From: Barthelona sp. PCE
Lineage: Eukaryota > Metamonada: BaSk clade
Length of the DNA stretch: 64,000 nucleotides
Direction: 5' to 3'
Assembly: GCA_040285745.1 (NCBI GenBank)
Contig: JAUFOR010000004.1
Location: 310,001 to 374,000 of the forward strand
A model generated the notes under the pieces. That model saw only the letters and a list, made by a program, of their open reading frames with translations. It searched no databases and was not told where the DNA came from. A program made the translations under genes and the position numbers. How positions within the stretch are numbered: position 1 is the first letter of the stretch; every line of letters begins with the position of its first letter. Positions 43,921 to 53,563 of this stretch are shown here, one piece after another.

Positions 43921-46806
43921 TTACTGTAATTTAACTCGTAATGCCATCAGTTCTGTTTTAAACGTTGGAATAGCATTTACGAGTTTCTTTTGACTCAATA
44001 GAAGCTCAATTACGTCCTTTACGGCGTCTTCTTCGATCGTGCGCAGGTGCACAACAGTAGAAAACCATAGATCGGGTACTCCCATCATAATACCTGCCAT
44101 TGCCTTCAACAGTGGTGTATTCTCATGGTGTTCAATAAGGCTCTTCACAAGCACGCCGCTAACTGCGTCCATTTCAAGCAATGAGCAAATTTTAACACTG
44201 AAAGAAGGAAGCTGACTGGTTAAAATTGCCTTCAAATTCTTTAATTCTATCTTTTCTACGACAGACATAAATAGATCAAACCACACCTGTGCCTGGTCCT
44301 TATCGTTGATATCTGAATTAGATACGAACCTATGAATGAACAAAATGAGAAAATACTCCAGTAATTTGTCGTTTTCTCCAAACCTTTCGAAAACATCCTT
44401 ATAAAAATCGATATCGAAGTTGAAGATCCTCACCTCCATCCTGCAAAGATCAATCGAGAGCTCAAGTAAATCCTCTAGCAACTCAGTGTTCTCTGTATCA
44501 TGCACCATGAACTCATGCACCTTCATGTTAACGTCCCAGACGTACTCTTCCATCGTATCGAATGTCTCTTTATCGCCTTTATCACCATGACAAAGTAAAT
44601 AAAAAACTAAAAATTTCATAACAATATAAATGCCTGTAGATTCCCCCTTTTCAATGTTCTCCTCAAATTTCTCGAACAGGTCCTCGATACAGTTCGTTAT
44701 CTCACTACTCTTGAAAAATAAAGTCTTGATATCATCATCGTAAGCAAGGATTAAATCGAAAGAATCTATGGCAGAATTCCAGTCATTCTTCATGATCTCC
44801 TGGAGGTGTTCTGTTAAGATATCAAAGCGCTGCGAACGCAACAAGAAGTCGTAACATCTGTAATCAACCTCGAGCTCAGCAATGAACTCCTTTTGGTATG
44901 AATCTGGCATTCTTTCCAATAAAATTAGAGATGCTGAGTCCAATTCCACATTATCTAGTTCAAAAACCCATTCTTGGAGGACACCAAACGTTTCTTCATT
45001 CAAAAACTGAGATGTGCTTTCATCTCTGCCCAGATTCTCCATCATTGCTGCGCACAAAATAATGAGAGAAATTCCCTGCGAAACGTACCTCTCCTTGTCC
45101 TCTTTTCTCTTTTGCTTACTTTTCTCAAATCTATGAAGCGCAAATTCAAAGACAAGCCTGGAAAACATAAGCGATCTTTTGTGGGTTTCGATGAGAGGAA
45201 TCATCCTAAATAATTCGGCAGTACCAACCACGGAGCGAGAACACATTGTCATGATTCGCTGCAAAAGCTTCTCCGGCGTACTATCCTTCGACAACGTCGT
45301 TTCAATAATGATTGCCGCAATCTTCTTCTTCAGCTTCTCATCGGACTCAACCAAAAGCAAAAACATAAGCTCCTCGAGTTGTAAGAACTCTAAAAGACCA
45401 ATATTGCGCAAATGGGCAATTGCAACAACAACCTTGAGCGCACTGCGACGGACTTTGGCTGACTTATCATACAGAAGGCGTAAGAGCTTTCCGAGATGCT
45501 CCCTCACAAACGGGTGCGTGAACTCATTTTCCAGCACCGCACACGTTCCCTCAAGAACTGCACAACGGACATCAGGAGACTTTGCGTCAAATGCAAGATT
45601 CGACAACAAAATGTCCAGAAAAGCACGGCATGTCGCCTCGTTAAGTCGGTTTGGAAGCCAGAACTCTCGGAGAATAACGCAAATGCCCTTCACTGCCAGA
45701 GCACGAACAACGTCGCTCTCATCATCTAGCATGTTCGAGTATGTCTGGAGTATCTCTTGTTGCTTGCTCTTCTGCTGCTTCTTGTTCAGATCCGGAGATA
45801 TCGGCAGCAGGAACATGACCAAAAGACGGGCGGCGTTCGCTCTCACGAAATTGTTTGCACACATCAAATATCGGAACATGAGCACCTCTGTCAAACGCAG
45901 AACAACTGTCTCCACATCCTTCTTTCGTCTCTTATCCCACCAATGGAAAATAAACGCACGACAGTTCTCAGTGATCTTCTTGTTCTCGCATAGCATACTG
46001 TACTTCACAATTTGACCGAATATGTTCTCAACTTGTTTACGGATGACAAAGCTGCTCTCAGTGTTAGAATATGCGCTTAGGCACACCTTGCTGTAGAAAT
46101 TAACGGTATTTACCGAACAAAAACGAAACTCTCGAACGACTGCTATTTCTAAAAACTCACTCAACTTTCCCTCCATTGCCAAAAGAATATATACATAAAG
46201 GGTCACGTTTGCGTCGGTTAACAGCGACTTCTTAAGAAATAACTTCTTTAAAATATCAACCATTGGGTCTTCAGAAGATTCAGTGAATGAGAAATTAACC
46301 TGATTCAAATATTTGGCAAGAAATTTAGCTTTCCTCACGTCCTTTGCTGCTGCAGCGCTCGTCATACTACTTATTTTTTCGAAATAAAAGTATAGAGGAA
46401 TGGTGCAATATGGTTTAAATGATTTCTCATCCGTCTTTAAATAATTATACAAAGCTTCACATATTATCTCTTGAGTGGTGGGTGAAATAGTTGTAAATAC
46501 TTCAGGAAGGATGCTACAAAATTCGTAAACTCCATTGGATATACGTAATGACTTATCCTCACTAAGACTCAACAGTAAATCACAAAAAACATAAAGCCAC
46601 TCCGCATCCACAAGCTCATCGCTTCCAGTACGGCGCATCAGACCAATACAAATGTTAAACATGAGGTCTATGTTAGGTAACGTCTTCATATCAATGTTCT
46701 TGCTTTTAAATTCCCTTGAAGCCCTTCTAATGTGATTTATGAGCTCGGGGATCCCGAAGCTGTCGTTGAGCTCTCGAATATTCTTAACCTTAAACTTGCG
46801 CACCAT
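43921..46806 (-). CDS. NCAPG2: Condensin II subunit G2 (NCAPG2)
   Basis: The product is 961 residues of HEAT-type helical repeats. ANNFVRANAARLLVMFLLPISP, DESDVVRALAVKGICVILREFW, LSNLAFDAKSPDVRCAVLEGTCAVLENEFTHPFVREHLGKLLRLL and DKSAKVRRSALKVVVAI follow the NCAPG2 central block closely, including the ADVRCSVF and SHPLLEQLLP landmarks, rather than condensin I CAP-G. Condensin II compacts chromosomes early in mitosis and organises interphase chromosomes in the nucleus. No other condensin subunit is in the window. Length is below the animal protein (about 1140). A CCCATTTCATA element lies 11-21 nt upstream of the ATG. Confidence 0.82.
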   Translation of the reverse strand: MVRKFKVKNIRELNDSFGIPELINHIRRASREFKSKNIDMKTLPNIDLMFNICIGLMRRTGSDELVDAEWLYVFCDLLLSLSEDKSLRISNGVYEFCSILPEVFTTISPTTQEIICEALYNYLKTDEKSFKPYCTIPLYFYFEKISSMTSAAAAKDVRKAKFLAKYLNQVNFSFTESSEDPMVDILKKLFLKKSLLTDANVTLYVYILLAMEGKLSEFLEIAVVREFRFCSVNTVNFYSKVCLSAYSNTESSFVIRKQVENIFGQIVKYSMLCENKKITENCRAFIFHWWDKRRKKDVETVVLRLTEVLMFRYLMCANNFVRANAARLLVMFLLPISPDLNKKQQKSKQQEILQTYSNMLDDESDVVRALAVKGICVILREFWLPNRLNEATCRAFLDILLSNLAFDAKSPDVRCAVLEGTCAVLENEFTHPFVREHLGKLLRLLYDKSAKVRRSALKVVVAIAHLRNIGLLEFLQLEELMFLLLVESDEKLKKKIAAIIIETTLSKDSTPEKLLQRIMTMCSRSVVGTAELFRMIPLIETHKRSLMFSRLVFEFALHRFEKSKQKRKEDKERYVSQGISLIILCAAMMENLGRDESTSQFLNEETFGVLQEWVFELDNVELDSASLILLERMPDSYQKEFIAELEVDYRCYDFLLRSQRFDILTEHLQEIMKNDWNSAIDSFDLILAYDDDIKTLFFKSSEITNCIEDLFEKFEENIEKGESTGIYIVMKFLVFYLLCHGDKGDKETFDTMEEYVWDVNMKVHEFMVHDTENTELLEDLLELSIDLCRMEVRIFNFDIDFYKDVFERFGENDKLLEYFLILFIHRFVSNSDINDKDQAQVWFDLFMSVVEKIELKNLKAILTSQLPSFSVKICSLLEMDAVSGVLVKSLIEHHENTPLLKAMAGIMMGVPDLWFSTVVHLRTIEEDAVKDVIELLLSQKKLVNAIPTFKTELMALRVKLQ

Positions 46807-46816
46807 TGCGTTTCTA

Positions 46817-46827
46817 TATGAAATGGG
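46817..46827 (-). promoter_or_regulatory. initiator-like element of NCAPG2
   Basis: Minus-strand CCCATTTCATA, 11-21 nt upstream of the ATG. Identical to the first of the two copies upstream of the gene at 5550. Confidence 0.4.
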
Positions 46828-46945
46828 TTAATAATCGATAAACATTTTTCTACAGGCTAGAACGGGCTGATGTGCTATATGAGATGCTGGCTGTATCAAA
46901 CAAAAAGGTATGGGCCATGCAAATTACTTCTTCACTTATTTCGTA

Positions 46946-49174
46946 ATGAGAGTTCTTTTGTTCGTACTTGTACTCACAACCGCCTGCCTAGTACAGGGCA
47001 GTATCCTTTCGCTGGATATTGGAGATTCTACAGTGCGTTCAGCAGTTTTAAAAAGGGGTTCAGCACCTACAATATTGCTTACCAAATCAGGCAAGCGCGA
47101 CTTCCTTCCATTCATCGGTATAAAGGACAGGAAGAGACACTTTGGGCGTGAAGCGCTTGGACTCATAAACAAGGGTTTTACTGTACTTCCTGTTCAATTT
47201 GATCTACTTGATCCTTGGTTACGCAAGACGTACACCCCTGTTCTCGACCGTATGGGACTTGGTGTTCGCTCTAGAACGTTTGAAAACGATGAATACGGTT
47301 ATGAAACCGAAGATGGATACTTTACGGTGGAGTCTCTGTGCTTGCAGTTCATTGACTTCATCATCACTACCGCTGAGAAGCAAGAAGTGGTCGATGTCAT
47401 TGTCGTGAGCACGCCCAAGTTTTATTCAAATGAAACGCTTGCACGAATTTCTGGTTTGTTTCATTCTCTTGACAAACAGGTTGTGTTCATCGACAGGGTC
47501 TCGGCTGCAGGTCTATCATACCTCACCGCCGGCACTAAAGCCAACAACGAGAGTTTAATCATTTTTGATATCTCGAACGGCTTTTTCGAACTTAACTCGA
47601 TCGATATCATCGTTCCCAAGCGCGACCCCAAGGCCAAGGTGTTCTCTCCTGCCCTCGGCGAGCTGAAATCACGTACGCTCATCTCTCACCCTTTGGGAGC
47701 CGCTGATGCCCTTCTTAAACCAATTAGACTACATGTTTGCGACGATTTACAGGGGTACGGCGCGTGCCACTCCGAGATCGGCGCCAGGCAGCTGGCATAC
47801 ACAATCTGGAAGGCAGTCGACAGGCTGAACGCCATCACTCCATTGAAATCCAGCTTTGTTTTTCAGAATGAAATGATTGACATATCCCTGGATAGAGGTG
47901 CTGCCCTCCGCACCGAGGAAGGGAAGGCGTTTGGTATCATGCTGGAGAACATCATCGAATATTATAAGGAAGAAATCGAAACACACGATATCACTTTCCC
48001 CATAGGACCAGGAACACGAGTCCCAGAAATCAGGCAGTTGCTGGAGGAGAGTATGGTGTTGCGTAGTGGCATCAACGCTGAGGAATCGGTTGCTCTCGGT
48101 GCTCTTTATTATGGAGCACAGTTTAACAGTAGATATCGCACGAGGAAGTTCACACTGGATTCTAATTATGTAACGGAGATTCACGAGACCCTAGCGGAGA
48201 TGCTGAACGGGACAAAATACCGCCCTTCAGAGAAAAGCGTTAACGATACTCTCTTGCTACGGAATATTGATGAGGTATTTGAGCAACTCAATGATGGTCT
48301 CAACGAAATTGAGACTATTTATTATGATATTGACGAGTTTATCAGCGCACGCAGCCTCCCCTCTCACCAACTAAGCGGAGTCCGCAAGAACATCAAAATT
48401 TTCAACAAAAAGTTTGGTTTTGGAAAGTTGGAGGCTGATATGATTGCTTGGTTCAATTTGGAGGCTGAGTTCGCAGAGCTAAAGGAGCAGAGCACTGTTC
48501 TTGAAATGTACGTTATGGATTCTAGCTTTAAACTTACACGAAAGGAAAAGGAATTAGAGTTGGAAGAGTTACTAACAGCCCTCCAATCAAAACATCAGTT
48601 TGTGGAGGAAACAACGAAAAACACCACACTCACGTATAAAGCAATCAAAAGAACGCTTAACAGTGAACTGAATCGGTTCAACCTAATTTTGAAATTTGAA
48701 ACACTCCTTAACAAAACACAAAGAATCATCACGCGTAGTGAGACCAATGTTGTCAGCGGCATCGCAATGTACAACGTTACAGAAAAGCAGGCAAAAGTTG
48801 TTCAGGATAAGCTCGATGCTGTCAATAACATGTGGAACGATTCTATGGCGTTTGTCAACGAGACCGTTGCTAGCGAAGATTCCTTTTACAATGTCAGCAG
48901 CGGCACGATTCAGCGTCGTTTCAGAGAACTCAAGGATTCTGTTAAACATATGAATACAGAAATTAAGAAGCGAGTTACGGAATGGCAGAGTTCATTCTTT
49001 AAAAAGCAGGAGAAGGCCAAGAAGCGCGCTGAAAAGAAGAAATCTAAACAAAAGAAGAAAAAGGATAAGAAGAAGAAGAATAATAAGGGAGGTGAAAATG
49101 ATATTCCTGAATCTTCAACTAATTCAACAACTGAAACAGAATCAGAGGCTCCATCTGACGTAGAAACTGAGTAA
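46946..49174 (+). CDS. GRP170/HYOU1-like Hsp70 of the secretory pathway
   Basis: The product is 742 residues from ATG 46946; the ATG at 46910 would place charged and aromatic residues before the signal peptide. MRVLLFVLVLTTACLVQG is a clear signal peptide. SILSLDIGDSTVRSAVLK opens an Hsp70-type nucleotide-binding domain, and GPGTRVPEIRQLLEE near 375 matches the late GRP170 motif. A long helical C-terminal region with several NxT/S sites follows, ending in a Lys-rich tract and an acidic tail. GRP170 proteins are large ER chaperones and exchange factors for BiP. The second phosphate motif is degenerate (IIFDISNGFF near 204 in place of a Gly-rich loop). There is no KDEL-like tail. It is shorter than animal HYOU1. 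Confidence 0.75.
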   Translation: MRVLLFVLVLTTACLVQGSILSLDIGDSTVRSAVLKRGSAPTILLTKSGKRDFLPFIGIKDRKRHFGREALGLINKGFTVLPVQFDLLDPWLRKTYTPVLDRMGLGVRSRTFENDEYGYETEDGYFTVESLCLQFIDFIITTAEKQEVVDVIVVSTPKFYSNETLARISGLFHSLDKQVVFIDRVSAAGLSYLTAGTKANNESLIIFDISNGFFELNSIDIIVPKRDPKAKVFSPALGELKSRTLISHPLGAADALLKPIRLHVCDDLQGYGACHSEIGARQLAYTIWKAVDRLNAITPLKSSFVFQNEMIDISLDRGAALRTEEGKAFGIMLENIIEYYKEEIETHDITFPIGPGTRVPEIRQLLEESMVLRSGINAEESVALGALYYGAQFNSRYRTRKFTLDSNYVTEIHETLAEMLNGTKYRPSEKSVNDTLLLRNIDEVFEQLNDGLNEIETIYYDIDEFISARSLPSHQLSGVRKNIKIFNKKFGFGKLEADMIAWFNLEAEFAELKEQSTVLEMYVMDSSFKLTRKEKELELEELLTALQSKHQFVEETTKNTTLTYKAIKRTLNSELNRFNLILKFETLLNKTQRIITRSETNVVSGIAMYNVTEKQAKVVQDKLDAVNNMWNDSMAFVNETVASEDSFYNVSSGTIQRRFRELKDSVKHMNTEIKKRVTEWQSSFFKKQEKAKKRAEKKKSKQKKKKDKKKKNNKGGENDIPESSTNSTTETESEAPSDVETE

Positions 49175-49469
49175 ATAGTGCACATATCTTGCTTTTTTGG
49201 CTTTTGAGCAAACCTTTTGATTCATACTTTCATTTGTAAAACTGGACCTGGAAATAGAAATACCGTGGTGATTCCAAGCTCTAGAGCAGTGTAGCTTTCC
49301 TAAATGAAAGAGTAAGATTGTGATTCTTCTGTAGTAAATGTTTGACCTACCTGCTTTTACATTCAAAGAACGTGTTTACTTTTTAGAACCACTGAGTTTG
49401 AGATAGCTAACCTGAATAGATATTGAAATACATGCTTTTCTTTTTAGAACCTTTAGAACAACTTATTCA
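49175..49469. other. Intergenic region before the YfaP-like gene
   Basis: 295 nt. It holds the chaperone 3' UTR and the promoter of the gene at 49470, with repeated CTTTTTAGAACC/CTTTAGAAC strings near 49380 and 49440-49457. No gene recognised. Confidence 0.35.
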
Positions 49470-50897
49470 ATGTTTGGTAACTTTGGTAACATGATGGGCG
49501 GATTTGGTGCCCCTCAACAACAGCCTCCTCAAGGTGGCATGATGAACGGTATGATGAACGGTATGGGTGGCTTCGGTGCCCCTCAAAATCAACAACCTCA
49601 ACAACCCCAACAAGGTATGGGTGGCATGTTTGGTATGATGAACGCCCAAATGGGCAATGCTATGGGTGCAGGTGCAGGCATGAATATTCCTGGAACATTT
49701 GGCAACGAAATGCAGGCTATGGTAACTGTTCAGCCAATGGCTGCAAAGGAACCACCACAAATGATCCCTATTATTCCTTCAGACTTCACATCCGACATCA
49801 AACTGAATCTACCCATGATCGGTCAGGTTACAGGAAAGGAGCACGTGTGTGGTGAGCTACAAGCAGAGCGCCAGGATGCGTCTATGTTTGGACAAACAGT
49901 CAGCACTGTGAAGTTCTTCTCATATGGTCTTGAGTTCAAGCAAGAGCAACCCAATGGACCATTCAACCGCGAGTCAATGGAAGAGGAGTTCCCCTACTAC
50001 AGTGTTCCCCCGTTCGCCAGATATGTTGGTTGTGCAAACGTCGAAGGAATCGAGACAATGCACTATAACTTTGACCTTGGGTTTGTCAACGGAGACATTT
50101 ATGTTTTCGAATCGATGTATGAGAACAAACCATTCTACGCCCTTAGATACATTAAGTTCGGTGGTATGATGACCGTCGAGATGCTTTTTGACAACTTCCG
50201 CCCTGGAGTAGATATGTCACTCTTTGAAGGTTTTGAACTTGTTCCTCCCCCAGTCTTTCCCTTATCCGTACAACTGCGTGATGCTTCTAACGGTAAAGCA
50301 GTCGATGGCGCTGCAGTTGACCTCAACGGTGTTTCAGGAAGTACTACAAACTCAAAGGTGACTCTTCAGCTCCAAGAGGGCAACTACCAATTAACAATCA
50401 CAAAGGATGGTTATCTGCAGCACACTGAGAACTTGCTTATTACAGCACCAATTCTAAAGACTGTCTACATGGTTCCAGTCATGCCTGAGGGAGAAGCACG
50501 TTGTTTGTTTTCATGGACGAAAGATAAGACTAATAATGGCTCTTATGATTTGGATTTCCATGCCTTTAAGAGAGACGGAAGCCATGTTTACTTCAGGAAT
50601 ATGAGGGCTAACGGAATTCGTTATGAGTTGGATTATCGCTCAGCACCCGGTTCAGAGACACTTCACCTTGATAACTCAGGAGAAGTTTCTATCATCATTT
50701 ACAACTACAGTGCGACCAAGAAGATGTCTGATTGTAACACTAAATTCACGGCCTTCAACAGTCGAGGAAAATGCTTTGAGATTGAGGCTACTGAAAACGC
50801 AAACACGTGGATCGTTGGAGTTTATGACACTAACACTGGTGCATTCCGTCCCATTAATAGATATACCAATGATTCCCCTACTGCTGTTTGGGAATGA
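49470..50897 (+). CDS. Met/Gly/Gln-rich protein with a YfaP/DUF2135-like C-terminal domain
   Basis: The product is 475 residues. Residues 1-90 are low complexity (Met, Gly, Gln, Phe, Asn; repeated GFGAPQ and MMNGM). Residues about 125-250 form an unrecognised globular domain rich in aromatics. About 263-335 looks like a carboxypeptidase-regulatory beta-sandwich (FPLSVQLRDASNGKAVDGA, with EGNYQLTITKDGYL). About 345-475 (CLFSWTKDKTNNGSYDLDFHAF, HVYFRN, VSIIIYNYS) resembles the bacterial YfaP/DUF2135 domain, where a DLD-H-xxP-G and YFxN pattern is typical. No signal peptide, so it is probably cytosolic. Function unknown. The YfaP-like part could reflect transfer from bacteria. Its tail converges with ATG101. 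Confidence 0.6.
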   Translation: MFGNFGNMMGGFGAPQQQPPQGGMMNGMMNGMGGFGAPQNQQPQQPQQGMGGMFGMMNAQMGNAMGAGAGMNIPGTFGNEMQAMVTVQPMAAKEPPQMIPIIPSDFTSDIKLNLPMIGQVTGKEHVCGELQAERQDASMFGQTVSTVKFFSYGLEFKQEQPNGPFNRESMEEEFPYYSVPPFARYVGCANVEGIETMHYNFDLGFVNGDIYVFESMYENKPFYALRYIKFGGMMTVEMLFDNFRPGVDMSLFEGFELVPPPVFPLSVQLRDASNGKAVDGAAVDLNGVSGSTTNSKVTLQLQEGNYQLTITKDGYLQHTENLLITAPILKTVYMVPVMPEGEARCLFSWTKDKTNNGSYDLDFHAFKRDGSHVYFRNMRANGIRYELDYRSAPGSETLHLDNSGEVSIIIYNYSATKKMSDCNTKFTAFNSRGKCFEIEATENANTWIVGVYDTNTGAFRPINRYTNDSPTAVWE

Positions 50898-50943
50898 TAC
50901 CATTAATTATGTGTAGATAGTAAATTTTTTTATTTTATTAATA

Positions 50944-51522
50944 CTACATCCGGAACAATACATCCTTCTCAGCTGTGCGCGTCTGGTGTGTGTGGTAGAT
51001 ACGTATCGAGTAGGGGCACAGTGATTCATCGTTCTTTCGCATCGGGAAATTTTTTAGAGGTAGGCGTTTAGATATTTCCATCAACAAGGCTCTAGATTCA
51101 TTGCTCAGCCTGTCAAGTGCCTCTTCGCCTTCATATCGGAGATCATCGATCATAATGTTAACAGCCCATGTCTCAAATGGATGAACCAGAGAAGATCTAA
51201 ATATTCTTGTCTTTACGATGCCAAAAACTATAGAAAATGTTACACCGAGAGGTTGTCCGGGGTTTTCCTTGAATTTTTGACCAACTTCTGTAATTTGAGT
51301 CTCAACATCATCATCAATTCGAAGCTGTAGTGATGCTTCTGGTACACGTAAGTATGAAATGGCCCTCTGGGGATTATCCCTGAAGATTGTGTCCACAAGG
51401 GGTTCAAAATCCCTTGAAATCGATCTACAAAAGACGACAGAATGAAAAATACTCTGCAATATGTCTTTCAAATGAAACAAATCGCAGCTTATCGTGGATA
51501 ACGAAACACTTAGCTCGTTCAT
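50944..51522 (-). CDS. ATG101: Autophagy protein ATG101 (HORMA)
   Basis: The product is 192 residues from MNELSVSLSTISCD; an ATG at 51576 would translate a TA repeat. The order LKDILQSIFHSVVFCRSI, YLRVPEASLQLRIDDDVETQI and HPFETWAVNIMIDDL matches ATG101, where LEEAMLAVLHTVLLHRS and IPWEVWTVKVHV are typical, with the Trp of the WF-finger neighbourhood present. The C-terminus (CPYSIRIYHTHQT) corresponds to the YLYKISFQI strand. ATG101 is a HORMA-fold partner of ATG13 in the ATG1/ULK complex that starts autophagy. A (TA)7 tract lies at 51531-51544, just upstream. Confidence 0.7.
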   Translation of the reverse strand: MNELSVSLSTISCDLFHLKDILQSIFHSVVFCRSISRDFEPLVDTIFRDNPQRAISYLRVPEASLQLRIDDDVETQITEVGQKFKENPGQPLGVTFSIVFGIVKTRIFRSSLVHPFETWAVNIMIDDLRYEGEEALDRLSNESRALLMEISKRLPLKNFPMRKNDESLCPYSIRIYHTHQTRTAEKDVLFRM

Positions 51523-51530
51523 AACATTGT

Positions 51531-51544
51531 TATATATATATATA
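51531..51544. repeat. (TA)7 microsatellite upstream of ATG101
   Basis: A run of TA dinucleotides 9 nt upstream of the ATG101 start. It could act as a TATA-like or leader element or be simple slippage. Confidence 0.6.
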
Positions 51545-51601
51545 AAGTGAAATGAGGCGAAAAAGATATTACACATATTTACACATCATTTCATCCTGAA
51601 A

Positions 51602-51994
51602 CTATGAGTATTCAAACATCATACGATCGAGTTCTTGCCGCCTCTGTTCAAATGCATCCATATCCTCCTGGGTCATTGGTTGTTCGGCCAATTTCTTCGA
51701 CTTTGTTATCTTTCTCTTCTGTTTAGTGACATCTGAAAGACGTGTGCGCACGTCTTCAGATAGATGGCCAAAACCAAGCTCTGTAATAGCAGAAAAAACA
51801 TGAGACCCATTTAACATTGATGACTTGCTCTCAGAACTAGTGTTGACTGAGGCAGCACCAAGAGTTAAGAAGAACTCATTCGCCAAATCAGTAAGAAGAA
51901 AGTTTGCTTCCTTAGATATCGTTATACTATCATCCAGTGTACGTTTTACAACGCGTTTTACGGCTGAGATTGGGAAATGTGATAGTTGGGACAT
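51602..51994 (-). CDS. DR1: TBP-binding repressor NC2-beta (DR1), histone fold
   Basis: The product is 130 residues. The histone fold starts at FPISAVKRVVKRTLDDSITISKEANFLL and ends HVFSAITELGFGHLSEDVRTRL, which matches the NC2-beta segment HVIQALESLGFGSYISEVKEVL. A basic stretch follows (KQKRKITKSKKL), then PMTQEDMDAFEQRRQELDRMMF, equivalent to the NC2-beta tail with IPEEELLRQQQELFA. NC2-beta with NC2-alpha clamps TBP on DNA and blocks TFIIA/TFIIB entry, repressing or redirecting core promoters. Slightly short but complete. Confidence 0.8.
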   Translation of the reverse strand: MSQLSHFPISAVKRVVKRTLDDSITISKEANFLLTDLANEFFLTLGAASVNTSSESKSSMLNGSHVFSAITELGFGHLSEDVRTRLSDVTKQKRKITKSKKLAEQPMTQEDMDAFEQRRQELDRMMFEYS

Positions 51995-52367
51995 TGTAAA
52001 TTAAAAGAAGGTGAGAATTGCCAGTACCGAACCAATGCAATAGTAACCGTGTTCTTTGACATCGTTTCTTTGTTAGAAATCCTCATTTCGTCTCAACTAC
52101 CAGATAAAGTGTAAAACTAAAAAGAATCATACACAGGTAAACATAAAAGGCTTATTCGTTTAATTGAGCATGAGCCGCTCACTAAAGATGAATGATAGTT
52201 CAACATTTCACTTACAAAAAGGAAAGAAACTTATCATGACACAAAAAACATGATTAAACATCTGCTATAAAGAAAATCACCCTTTTTGCTGCACAACTCG
52301 CGGCATACATTTTTTCTCTCACCAAACTTTACTTTAAAAGCATAAAAGCATTTGCAACACTTTAATT
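51995..52367. other. Divergent promoter region, NC2-beta and TMEM151-like genes
   Basis: About 370 nt of AT-rich non-coding DNA. It has CACCTTCTTTT on the NC2-beta side and CTTTACTTT near the plus-strand gene. No RNA gene or repeat recognised. Confidence 0.35.
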
Positions 52368-53498
52368 ATGGAATCATCTGCTCTACTAAGCGAAAACGAA
52401 ATTCTACCCACCGTAGAACGCAAACCGTATATCATGACAGGTTTAAAAGTTTTTGTATTTGGATCTATATACGTATTCACACTCTTATGGATTTTTGTTC
52501 TTAATTTTGTCTTTGAAGGTCCTGTTGAGGTTGCAATCAAAGTTTTCCTGTCCTTAGTGCTTGTTCTCCCTGATATCATGGCCTTCAGAAACTTCCGCAG
52601 AGTACAGGAAGAGAACCCCGATCTTGATATTCGACTTTCAACCTCCGCACCCATCTTTACTGATTTCTTCATCATTGTGCTCTTCCTCGCAGGCTTATGG
52701 TCGGAATACCTCGTTGAAGACGATTACAACATTTCGATTCATTGGGGTGTTTTTGTGGGATTCTATGCCATCGCTCTCATCATTAACATGTGCTCAAAGA
52801 CCGCAAAATACACCTGCAACCAGGAGGAAGCCGGTGGTTCACTTGATCAGCTCGCTAGAATCGCAACTTACCCCATTGAGATTGTCTTCCATGTTCACGC
52901 CTATCACTATGAGACAAGGTGGAGAACGGTCAGTTACACAGACTCCAACGGAAACACCCAGACACGACAGGAGAGCTACCAGGAATGCGTCACAACGCTA
53001 TCGCTTGATGAAGTTTGTCCCATATTGTCGTGTAATGACGTTACCCCCGCGTCGCTGCTCAACCCCGATGTGTCACTGGAGCTGCTCAAGATAGACCTTG
53101 ATTTCACCATTAGCCCTGCCTCTGAACAGGACAACATTCATTTGCAGCAGAAGTATAACTATTTCAAGGATAAGTACTATAACTATGATGTTTTTGTTGA
53201 TTTCAACTTAAAGAAGCGCGTTATCGGTAAGTATTCAACATCATTCCTCAGTTATGCAGACCCCAACGCGCTTGACAACGCATGCATCTCTGTCCCAGTC
53301 ATGATGGCTATGACACTGACTCCCTGGTTCGCTTCATACACAATGAACATTGATTCGAACAGTGCTTTTGTGAAAATTCCTTATCAGAAGAGATTTAGTT
53401 TCTTCCATCAGCTCCTTCCTCAAACAACTTTATTAGTTGCTCCTTCAGTCATGCACGCTACAATGAACAATGTCCCGTATCAGGGCTCGGCAATCTAG
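52368..53498 (+). CDS. TMEM151-like membrane protein
   Basis: The product is 376 residues, with four hydrophobic segments at about 27-49, 54-70, 95-112 and 125-142, followed by a soluble C-terminal region. Soon after the fourth segment comes VHAYHYETRWRTVSYTDSNGNTQTRQESYQE, which resembles the TMEM151 block ([24 protein letters not shown]). The later MPCxxxCNDVT-like stretch (CPILSCNDVTPASLL) also recalls the family. TMEM151 proteins have no settled function. No signal peptide other than the first segment. Family call is from one well-matched block, so moderate. Confidence 0.5.
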   Translation: MESSALLSENEILPTVERKPYIMTGLKVFVFGSIYVFTLLWIFVLNFVFEGPVEVAIKVFLSLVLVLPDIMAFRNFRRVQEENPDLDIRLSTSAPIFTDFFIIVLFLAGLWSEYLVEDDYNISIHWGVFVGFYAIALIINMCSKTAKYTCNQEEAGGSLDQLARIATYPIEIVFHVHAYHYETRWRTVSYTDSNGNTQTRQESYQECVTTLSLDEVCPILSCNDVTPASLLNPDVSLELLKIDLDFTISPASEQDNIHLQQKYNYFKDKYYNYDVFVDFNLKKRVIGKYSTSFLSYADPNALDNACISVPVMMAMTLTPWFASYTMNIDSNSAFVKIPYQKRFSFFHQLLPQTTLLVAPSVMHATMNNVPYQGSAI

Positions 53499-53563
53499 CT
53501 TCTTGTTAATAGTAAATCGATAGTTTCTTTTTTTATGTTACTTCTTTTTTCTACTCTTCCATA

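Noticed and set aside
45179-46015. 278-aa plus-strand ORF
   Set aside because: Antisense to NCAPG2, with Ser/Arg-rich composition typical of a shadow frame; the minus-strand frame has clear homology.
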